A stretch of DNA of 32,318 nt from Victivallales bacterium (GTDB taxonomy: Bacteria > Verrucomicrobiota > Lentisphaeria > Oligosphaerales > Oligosphaeraceae), in the NCBI GenBank assembly GCA_017525435.1, contig JAFXSU010000227.1, positions 1-32,318 of the forward strand, read 5' to 3'. Shown here piece after piece: positions 18,001 through 24,194 of the stretch. The notes beneath the pieces are model-generated. The model saw nothing but the letters and a program-made list of their open reading frames with translations, had not been told where the DNA came from and ran no database searches. Position 1 is the first letter of the stretch; each line of letters begins with the position of its first letter. The translations under genes and the position numbers were made by a program.

Positions 18001-18960
18001 ATGTCATTTCGCATTGGTTTAGTTGGTCTTTGCACCTCGCACCCAGAGGCTTGGGTGCCGGAAATCCGTGAGCTCGTCGCCAAAGGACTCTTCGACGCCG
18101 AGGTTACCGCATGCTGGGACTCCGGAGAGTGCCGCCGCCCCACTTTCGCAAAGGAGTTTGCCGAGAAGTTCCAGATTCCCCATGCGGTCGAGAAGCCCGA
18201 GGAGATGATGGATCTGGTGGACGGCGTGATTGTCCACACCACCAACTGGGATCGTCATATCGAGCAGGCTCGCCCCTTTGTCGAAGCCGGCAAGACGGTC
18301 TTCATCGACAAGCCGATGGCCGGGAACTTGCGGGACATTGCGCAGATTCAGGACTGGCTGCAACGCGGCAAGCGCGTCTTCGGCGGCTCCGTGATGCGTT
18401 TCTGCTACGAGGTACGCGATTACTTGGCCATCCCCGTCGAGGAACGCGGTGAAATCACCTGCGCCTACAGTGCGGCGGGTGTTGACGAATACAACTATGG
18501 CATCCATGCCTATGCGACCGTGATTGCGTTGCTGGGCAAGGGCGTTTCCTCCGCACGGTGGATCTCCGGCACTCGCCAGAAGAACCTCGCGCTGGAATGG
18601 GCCAACGGCAAGACCGCGCTGCTGACCGTGGGCGATGCCAAGTGGCTGCCGTTCAATGTCACCGCTTGCAGTGACCGCAAATTCCAGCAGATCGCCATCG
18701 ACAACATGAAGGTCTATCGCGCGATGCTGGAGGCCGTGATGCCTTGGTTCTGCGATACTACTGGAAAGCTCCCGCCACCGCTTGCGGCCGACGAACTCCT
18801 GGAGCCCGAGCTGGCCGCTATCGCCGCACGGCGTTCCTGGCAGCGCAACGGCGAACGCGTCCTCATCAGTGACCTGCGCATGGACGACGATGGCTACGAT
18901 GGATACGCCTTCGTCCGCGGTTACCGCCGAGCACGGCTGCAAAACGACGGAACTCTATAA
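18001..18960 (+). CDS. Gfo/Idh/MocA-family oxidoreductase
   Basis: A 319-residue NAD(P)-dependent oxidoreductase. The N-terminal Rossmann fold starts at RIGLVGL (residues 4-10; the usual GxGxxG is altered to GLVGLCTSH). The family's E/DKP motif is FIDKPMAGN with Asp103-Lys104-Pro105. The C-terminal alpha/beta domain includes GIHAYATVIALLGKG, where the His is at the usual catalytic region. Family members oxidise or isomerise sugars and inositols. The last bases overlap an AT-rich dyad (18957-18983) that also contains the start of the next gene, so coupling is likely. Probably works with the neighbouring MDR dehydrogenase and creatininase-family protein on one substrate; which one is unknown. 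Confidence 0.88.
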   Translation: MSFRIGLVGLCTSHPEAWVPEIRELVAKGLFDAEVTACWDSGECRRPTFAKEFAEKFQIPHAVEKPEEMMDLVDGVIVHTTNWDRHIEQARPFVEAGKTVFIDKPMAGNLRDIAQIQDWLQRGKRVFGGSVMRFCYEVRDYLAIPVEERGEITCAYSAAGVDEYNYGIHAYATVIALLGKGVSSARWISGTRQKNLALEWANGKTALLTVGDAKWLPFNVTACSDRKFQQIAIDNMKVYRAMLEAVMPWFCDTTGKLPPPLAADELLEPELAAIAARRSWQRNGERVLISDLRMDDDGYDGYAFVRGYRRARLQNDGTL

Positions 18961-18983
18961 CTGGTTGATTTTCAATAAGTTAT
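18957..18983. repeat. 27-bp AT-rich dyad, copy C, spanning a gene junction
   Basis: Arms ATAACTGGTTG and CAATAAGTTAT pair at 9 of 11 positions around the loop ATTTT. The left end overlaps the TAA stop of the oxidoreductase and the right end holds the first two bases of the next ATG (18982). The hairpin would hide the start, so it may affect translation of the creatininase-family gene. Copies A and B are at 3787-3811 and 9369-9393. Confidence 0.5.
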
Positions 18984-19794
18984 GAATTGGGAAGAGATTA
19001 CGTCTCCGGATTTCGCCGCCGCTCGCGAAAGTTGCGGCGGAGTCTGCCTTCTGCCGATGGGCGTGCTGGAGAAGCACGGTACGCATCTGCCCCTTGGCAC
19101 GGACGGCCTTTCAGCGCACGAACTGTGCGTCCGGGCGGCGACCCGCGAGCCGGCGATGGTCTTCCCGGAATACTATTTTGGCTCCATTGCGGAGGCACGT
19201 CAGCATCCGGGCACGGTCGCGTTGCCCTTCGCGTTGATTCTGGAACTCCTGGAGGCGGTGTGCGATGAAATCTCGCGCAACGGCTTCAAGAAGATCATAC
19301 TGGTGAACGCCCACGGGGGGAATACTTCGCTGCTGAATGCGCTGAGCCTCACGATGCTGAAGAAGCAGAAGGACTACATGGTCTATTACCGCCGGATTGC
19401 CTTCCTGATGGACCACCCGATGATGGAGTCCCGCCAGAAGTGGCACGGCCATGCGGACGAGGGGGAGACCAGCATCATGATGGAACTCTTCCCCGAACTG
19501 GTGCGCGACAGCGGCGTTCCCGGTGCCTTCGGATTCCACCACCACCAGCTCCAGCGCCTGGAGGAACTCGGCGTGAATACGCCGGTCACCTGGACGGCTG
19601 GCTTCCCTGGACATCTCTGCGGGGACACCACCCCTGGCTCTCCCGAGAAGGGCAAGGTGCTTCTGGAACAGACGCTCGACAACCTGGTGGCGCTGATCCG
19701 ATGGGTGAAGACACACGACGATGCGGAACGCATCTACCGGGAGTTCCACGCCGCCGCACAGAATCCCCAGCCCGGTTTCGGTGAGGATGCCTAG
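18982..19794 (+). CDS. Creatininase-family metal-dependent amidohydrolase
   Basis: A 270-residue protein of the creatininase family, cytoplasmic, with a two-metal centre. Motifs: LPMGVLEKHGTHLPLGTD (Glu30, His32, Asp41 as metal ligands), NAHGGN (His111) and HADEGETS (His157, Glu162). All expected ligands are present. Family members hydrolyse cyclic or linear amides such as creatinine or formamidopyrimidines; copies near Gfo/Idh/MocA genes in this kind of bacterium probably have a sugar-related substrate. The start has no ribosome-binding site and lies in the dyad that ends the preceding gene. It is the last gene of the three-gene unit. Confidence 0.88.
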   Translation: MNWEEITSPDFAAARESCGGVCLLPMGVLEKHGTHLPLGTDGLSAHELCVRAATREPAMVFPEYYFGSIAEARQHPGTVALPFALILELLEAVCDEISRNGFKKIILVNAHGGNTSLLNALSLTMLKKQKDYMVYYRRIAFLMDHPMMESRQKWHGHADEGETSIMMELFPELVRDSGVPGAFGFHHHQLQRLEELGVNTPVTWTAGFPGHLCGDTTPGSPEKGKVLLEQTLDNLVALIRWVKTHDDAERIYREFHAAAQNPQPGFGEDA

Positions 19795-19814
19795 CGGGAT
19801 TCCCTAAAAATATT

Positions 19815-19913
19815 GGCTATGTTCCCCGTGAGGGCACCTAATTGCGCTTAAGGCTTAAAGCCTAAAGCTTGAGATCTAGATTCTGGTCTCTGGACTCAGG
19901 TTTCAGGTCTCAG
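19815..19913. repeat. Interspersed repeat plus ten-unit drifting heptad array
   Basis: 19815-19844 is the second copy of the repeat at 7148-7177. It is followed by ten contiguous 7-bp units (19844-19913) that keep exact phase while the sequence changes step by step from AGGCTTA through AGATCTA to GTCTCAG. It lies between the convergent creatininase-family and antiporter genes. No clear terminator was seen here. Confidence 0.7.
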
Positions 19914-19926
19914 AAGCCGCGTGGCA

Positions 19927-21255
19927 TTATGATTTTGCAGGCTTCTTCGTGCCGAGCATAATATACAGTATTAGCGCGAGGGCAAGCAGTTGCGGATAAC
20001 GCAGGTGTGCCAAGAGGTCAAGTGCAGTGACCTGCACGCCGGCGGTCTTGGCAATGCCAGTGGCGATCAGAATCTGCGCACCATAGGGGATGATGCCCTG
20101 GATGACGCAAGAGGTGGTGTCCAGGATGCTCGCGATGCGCTTTGGCTGGCAGTGGAAACGCTGCGAAATCTCCGCCGCAATGGGACCGGCGACCACGATG
20201 GCGACGGTGTTGTTGGCGGTGAAGAGGTTCACGAACCCCACCAGCAGCGCGATGCCGAACTCCGCCGCTCGCGGCGACTGGATGCCCTTCTCAATCTTCT
20301 GGATGAGAAAGGAGATGCCTCCCGCATAGCGGATTAGTCCGAGTAGTCCTCCGGCCAGGAGGGCAACGATGAGGGTTTCGCACATCCCTGCCATGCCTTC
20401 GCTCATCAGTGCAAAGCTTGACCAGAGGTCGAAGGCACCAGAACCCAGCCCGATGCCGGTGGCGACTACACAGCCAAAGATCAGAAGGAACATCACGTTC
20501 ATGCCCGCCAATGCGCCGATCAATACCAATATATATGGTATCAGGAGCAGAAGCTGCCTGCCGGTGATGCGGGCTGGTTCGGTGGCGGCAGGAGACCCCC
20601 CCTGACAGAGGTAGATGGCAAGCGTGACCAGCGCGGCGGGGAGGGCGAAGCGCAGGTTCGCGAGGAACTTGTCGCGCATTTCAACGCCTTGGGTGCGAGT
20701 GGCGGCGATGGTGGTGTCCGAGATGATGGACATGTTGTCGCCGAACATCGCCCCGCCGATGACGCAGCCCAACAGCAGTGCGGGGTTGATGGACAGCTTG
20801 TCCACCAGCCCGACGGCGATTGGAGTGAGGCCGGCGATGGTGCCGCAGCTGGTTCCGATGGCCAGGGAAATCAGGCAGGAGACGATGAAAGTCCCGCCCA
20901 GAATCAGCCGGTCGGGAATCAGCGCGCGGGAGACCGCGACCGCCGCGTCCACGGCTCCCATCCCCTTGGCAAGCGCGGCGAAGATGCCCGACAGGATGAA
21001 GATCAGGCACATGATCATGATGTTGGTCTCGCCCATCGACTTTGCGTAGAGTTCGACCTTCTCGCTAAACGACCGCGATCGGTTCTGGCACATCGCCACC
21101 ATCGCCGCTACCAGAAACGCCACGGGCATCGGCACTTTGTAGAAGTCGCCCGCCCAGAGGGAGATGCCGAGATAGAAGACGAGGAAGACCAGAAAGGGCA
21201 AAAGTGCCAGACAACTTGGCTGGACAGGCGAAGTGGAGGAATTGTCGTTGGACAT
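19927..21255 (-). CDS. NhaC-family Na+/H+ antiporter-like membrane protein
   Basis: An inner-membrane transporter of about 442 residues with ten or more hydrophobic segments. GGAMFGDNMSIISDTTIAA matches the conserved NhaC motif (GD..S.ISDTT), and a second half has LFTANNTVAIVVAGPIAAE. NhaC proteins exchange Na+ for H+ or, in some members, for organic acids. I chose the ATG at 21255 (MSNDNSS) because the 21 codons upstream to 21318 look unlike a protein start. A short A/T-ending codon patch encodes LIPYILVLIG at about 20515-20545. No Shine-Dalgarno is seen. It diverges from the GMP synthase gene. Confidence 0.85.
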   Translation of the reverse strand: MSNDNSSTSPVQPSCLALLPFLVFLVFYLGISLWAGDFYKVPMPVAFLVAAMVAMCQNRSRSFSEKVELYAKSMGETNIMIMCLIFILSGIFAALAKGMGAVDAAVAVSRALIPDRLILGGTFIVSCLISLAIGTSCGTIAGLTPIAVGLVDKLSINPALLLGCVIGGAMFGDNMSIISDTTIAATRTQGVEMRDKFLANLRFALPAALVTLAIYLCQGGSPAATEPARITGRQLLLLIPYILVLIGALAGMNVMFLLIFGCVVATGIGLGSGAFDLWSSFALMSEGMAGMCETLIVALLAGGLLGLIRYAGGISFLIQKIEKGIQSPRAAEFGIALLVGFVNLFTANNTVAIVVAGPIAAEISQRFHCQPKRIASILDTTSCVIQGIIPYGAQILIATGIAKTAGVQVTALDLLAHLRYPQLLALALILYIMLGTKKPAKS

Positions 21256-21474
21256 GATAGCGGAACGGGATGGTGGGGAGAAGGTAATTTCCGAGGCAAT
21301 TGCAATTACCTCTTCCAATAATATAATTGGAGGTTGGCGGTCTGAACGGCGGGAGCCTTGTGCGACCGAATGGCATTGCGTGGCGAAAATCTGCCCGATA
21401 CAGCCATAATCTCGTGGCTTGGTGTTATGTTATGGAAAGTTGCCATTTTCATTGAATCGGTTGCAAAACAACCT

Positions 21475-21537
21475 CTCACCTACCACCTTTCCCCTTTTCC
21501 CTCTTCCCTCTCACCTACCACCTCTCACCTCTTACCT
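21475..21537. repeat. Nine-unit pyrimidine heptad array in the guaA leader
   Basis: Nine contiguous 7-bp units near CTCACCT, ACCACCT and TTCCCCT end six bases before the ATG at 21544. The array fills the position of a ribosome-binding site. The rest of the divergent region 21256-21474 shows no clear operator, riboswitch or tRNA. Confidence 0.85.
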
Positions 21538-21543
21538 TCTAAT

Positions 21544-22521
21544 ATGTCAGACCGCCGTCCTGAGAACATGGAGCGCATCACCACTCCCGCGCTCGCCGAA
21601 GCCTTTATCAACGAACAACTCGCCGAACTGCGCAGCACCATCGGTGACAAGAAAGTCCTGCTCGCGCTCTCCGGCGGAGTGGACTCCTCTGTCGTCGCCG
21701 CGCTGCTCATCAAGGCGATCGGCAACCAGCTGGTTTGCGTCCATGTGAACCACGGCCTCCTGCGCAAGGGCGAGCCGGAGCAGGTCATCGAGGTCTTCCG
21801 CAACCAGATGAAGGCCAATCTCGTCTATGTCGATGCGGTGGACCGCTTCCTGGACAAGCTGGCCGGCGTCGCCGACCCCGAGAAGAAGCGCAAGATCATC
21901 GGCAAGGAGTTCATCGACGTCTTCGCCGAAGAGGCCAAGAAGCTGGACGGCATCGAGTTCCTGGCGCAGGGAACCATCTATCCCGACATCCTGGAGAGCG
22001 GTCCGGTCAAGAGCCACCACAACGTCGGCGGTCTGCCCGACGACCTCAATTTCAAGCTTGTCGAACCCATCAAGCTCCTCTTCAAGGACGAGGTGCGCGT
22101 GGTCGGAAAGGCTCTCGGCCTGCCGGACAACATGGTTTACCGCCAGCCCTTCCCGGGCCCCGGTCTGGGCGTGCGCTGCGTGGGAGCCATCACACGCGAC
22201 CGCCTGGAGGCCGTCCGCGAGTCCGACGCGATCTTGCGCGAGGAGTTCGCCAACGCCGGCCTGGCGGGCAAGGTGTGGCAGTACTTCACCATCGTCCCCG
22301 ACTTCAAGTCCACTGGCGTGAAGGACGGCCTGCGCAGCTACGACTGGCCCGTCGTCATCCGTGCGGTCAACACCCGTGACGCCATGACCGCCGCCATCGA
22401 GCCGATTCCCTACGACCTCCTCGCCCAGATCACCGAACGAATCACCGCCGAGGTCCCCGGCGTCAACCGCGTCCTCTACGACCTCACCCCGAAACCCACC
22501 GGCACCATCGAGTGGGAATAA
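21544..22521 (+). CDS. guaA: GMP synthase ATP-pyrophosphatase subunit without glutaminase domain
   Basis: Adenylates XMP and aminates it to GMP. The usual bacterial GuaA is about 515 residues with an N-terminal class I amidotransferase. This protein is 325 residues and begins at the linker, reaching the PP-loop SGGVDSS at residues 43-49 and continuing through FPGPGLGVR to the C-terminal dimerisation domain ending KPTGTIEWE. It therefore corresponds to the separate subunit B known in archaea. It must use free ammonia or ammonia from a glutaminase encoded elsewhere; none is adjacent. The frame is open upstream to an ATG at 21358, but that stretch is low-complexity heptad sequence with no glutaminase motif. 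A strong terminator follows at 22583-22623. Confidence 0.9.
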   Translation: MSDRRPENMERITTPALAEAFINEQLAELRSTIGDKKVLLALSGGVDSSVVAALLIKAIGNQLVCVHVNHGLLRKGEPEQVIEVFRNQMKANLVYVDAVDRFLDKLAGVADPEKKRKIIGKEFIDVFAEEAKKLDGIEFLAQGTIYPDILESGPVKSHHNVGGLPDDLNFKLVEPIKLLFKDEVRVVGKALGLPDNMVYRQPFPGPGLGVRCVGAITRDRLEAVRESDAILREEFANAGLAGKVWQYFTIVPDFKSTGVKDGLRSYDWPVVIRAVNTRDAMTAAIEPIPYDLLAQITERITAEVPGVNRVLYDLTPKPTGTIEWE

Positions 22522-22582
22522 CCGCGCTTGCGCGAGTTGAAAGTGTAAAGGGTAAAGTTAAAAGTTTGTATTGTTATCCTTG

Positions 22583-22623
22583 CCATGGGCATCCGTCAAT
22601 AATGCTGGATGCCCATGGTTTTT
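22583..22623 (+). terminator. Rho-independent terminator of guaA
   Basis: Perfect 12-bp stem CCATGGGCATCC/GGATGCCCATGG (22583-22594, 22607-22618) with a 12-base loop, followed by TTTTT. Confidence 0.92.
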
Positions 22624-22664
22624 AGTATCTTGAAAGATAATGAAACTTTATCACGGCAGTTCAC

Positions 22665-22765
22665 GGGACATACGGGACATACGGGACATACGGGACAACT
22701 GTGACAAGGTAATCGCAAGCTACCGTCCCGTCCGTCTCGTGTGTCTCATCCGTCCCGTTTGCCCA
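22665..22765. repeat. Nonamer repeats in opposite orientation
   Basis: Three exact units GGGACATAC (22665-22691) plus a partial fourth, then degenerate units of the complementary type around CGTCCCGTY (about 22722-22760). The two blocks could pair into a long stem. The unit resembles the complement of the GATGTCCCA nonamer found after the giant paralogs. Confidence 0.75.
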
Positions 22766-22854
22766 TTTAGGCAAGTTAACGATATAATTTCCTAGGTTTT
22801 TCCATGATTTTCGGATGGTTCCCCTCAAATGTTTTTACCGGACAATCGTGCCTC

Positions 22855-22986
22855 TGCCTTGATTTTTTGCGAGTTGGGCCAGTTGTTTGCCTAGACTTTT
22901 TGCATGTTTGTCCCATTATTTGCCTTGATTTTTTACGAGTTTTGTCCATTGTCTGCCTTGACTTTTTGCAGATTGGGCACTTGAGG
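22855..22986. repeat. Four tandem 33-bp repeats upstream of the toxin-antitoxin module
   Basis: Units start at 22855, 22888, 22921 and 22954, an exact 33-bp period. Each begins TGCCT and continues with TGAYTTTTT-like sequence and a GTTTG/GGGCA-type tail. Units differ at several positions. There are no spacers between them. Some units contain a small dyad CTTGA...CRAG. Two more units at 24090-24155 follow the toxin gene in the same orientation. Confidence 0.85.
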
Positions 22987-23066
22987 GCGTTTTTAACAAT
23001 CATTTTCATGCAATTGATTGCAAATGCAGTTTTATGAAGTAAATTATCATGCAGAGGAGGTTTGTA

Positions 23067-23621
23067 ATGGCAAATACATTGGTTCAATTTCGGATAGACG
23101 AGAAGCAGCGCAAGGAAGCGGAGGGCATTTGCGAGCAGCTGGGCTTTGATTTGCCCAGCTATCTGCGCATGAGCGTCACCCGGCTGGTACGGGAGAAGGG
23201 CGTGCCGTTCAACCTGTGCGTGGCGGAGGACAAAAAGGATGATTCTGCCCTGTGGAATGCAATTTCCGAATTGCAAGCCTCTGCCAAGGCGAATGGCTTG
23301 TCCGAGATGTCTCTGAAGGAAAGCGACGCGGAGATTGCGGCTGCCAGGGCGGAGCGTGCGGCCGATGAGGACTCGCCCCTTCTGGAGGCTATGCGTGAAT
23401 GCAGTCGCATTGCCGAGGCAAATGGCATTGCGGATATGACTCTCGAGGAAATCGACGCGGAGATAGCGGCGGTACGTAAGGAGATGCGTGCGGAAGAGGC
23501 CGCAAAAAATATGGCGGTGGCGGGACAGATACTTCGTCGTGTCAAGACAAATGGCACTGCGGATATACCCCTGGTGGAACTCAACGCGGAAATTGCGGCG
23601 GGCAGAGCGGAGAAAAACTAA
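23067..23621 (+). CDS. RelB/DinJ-like antitoxin with three tandem tail repeats
   Basis: A 184-residue protein. The first ~50 residues (MANTLVQFRIDEKQRKEAEG, then LPSYLRMSVTRLV) are a ribbon-helix-helix DNA-binding domain of RelB/DinJ type, expected to dimerise and repress the operon. After it come three repeats of 43 residues, marked by ANGLSEMSLKESDAEIAA (75-92), ANGIADMTLEEIDAEIAA (118-135) and TNGTADIPLVELNAEIAA (161-178). In ordinary antitoxins of this type, about 80-100 residues long, one such segment forms the toxin-binding tail. The DNA shows the same 129-bp period. The start at 23067 follows GGAGG by six bases; the ATG at 23049 is upstream of that site. Two bases separate it from the PIN toxin gene. 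The role of the repeats is inference. Confidence 0.85.
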   Translation: MANTLVQFRIDEKQRKEAEGICEQLGFDLPSYLRMSVTRLVREKGVPFNLCVAEDKKDDSALWNAISELQASAKANGLSEMSLKESDAEIAAARAERAADEDSPLLEAMRECSRIAEANGIADMTLEEIDAEIAAVRKEMRAEEAAKNMAVAGQILRRVKTNGTADIPLVELNAEIAAGRAEKN

Positions 23622-23623
23622 CA

Positions 23624-24097
23624 ATGCCCCAATATTATGCAGTTTTAGATACAAATGTCTTGGTTTCGGCAATGCTGAAGGAGCATTCTGTACCGGGGAC
23701 TATCCTCAGGTTATGTGCAAAAGGGCTGCTGGTTCCTGTCTATGGAGAAAAAATGTTACAGGAATATAGCGAGGTCTTGGCACGTTCCAAATTCCATTTT
23801 CCGCAAAGCACCATTTCCAAGATAACAGCGGCAATCTTACAAAACGGTCTGAAAATCAAACATGTGTCTCAGTCCTGGTCACTCCCCGACGCCTCGGACG
23901 CAGTGTTCTTCGCGGTGGTGATGGAGCACCGCAAGACGGAGGAACAGTCGTACCTGGTCACCGGCAATCTCCGCCATTTTCCCATAAAACCATTTGTCGT
24001 CACGCCGCGCGAGATGCTGCTGATTGTCGCCAATGACCTCCTCCGCGAACACTGGCTGCGGCATTTTCTCCGGCGGATTGAACAGCGTTCGCCTTGA
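23624..24097 (+). CDS. PIN-domain toxin of a type II toxin-antitoxin system
   Basis: A 157-residue PIN-domain protein of the COG1569 type, a predicted metal-dependent RNase that cuts tRNA or other RNA until bound by the antitoxin. Acidic active-site residues: Asp9 in AVLDTNVLVS, Glu50 in YSEV, Asp89 and Asp92 in LPDASDAVF; TGNLRHFP near residue 115 is the usual end of the core. The 157 residues are somewhat longer than the core, with a basic C-terminal helix. The start is two bases after the antitoxin stop, so the genes are co-transcribed. The last codons and the stop overlap the first downstream 33-bp repeat unit (24090-24122). Confidence 0.88.
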   Translation: MPQYYAVLDTNVLVSAMLKEHSVPGTILRLCAKGLLVPVYGEKMLQEYSEVLARSKFHFPQSTISKITAAILQNGLKIKHVSQSWSLPDASDAVFFAVVMEHRKTEEQSYLVTGNLRHFPIKPFVVTPREMLLIVANDLLREHWLRHFLRRIEQRSP

Positions 24098-24155
24098 CTT
24101 TTTTCAAGTTTTGGCACTTGTTTGCCATTGACTTTTTACATCGCACTTGCATTCT
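24090..24155. repeat. Two tandem 33-bp repeats downstream of the toxin-antitoxin module
   Basis: Units start at 24090 and 24123, again 33 bp apart, in direct orientation relative to the four units at 22855-22986. The first unit supplies the toxin stop codon and includes a CTTGA...TCAAG dyad. The stretch 24156-24194 leads to the next gene and holds nothing else recognised. Confidence 0.8.
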
Positions 24156-24194
24156 GAAACATTTCTGTGATTAATTAACATACTGATAATCATT

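Noticed and set aside
21358-21543. N-terminal extension of guaA from an upstream ATG
   Set aside because: The extra residues come from low-complexity heptad sequence and contain no glutaminase motif; homology begins at 21544.
22855-22986. CRISPR array
   Set aside because: The 33-bp units are contiguous and degenerate with no spacers, and no cas gene is present.
22776-23672. A 298-codon minus-strand frame over the antitoxin gene
   Set aside because: Its KKSRQ-like repeats are only the antisense reading of the 33-bp DNA repeats and of the antitoxin tail repeats.
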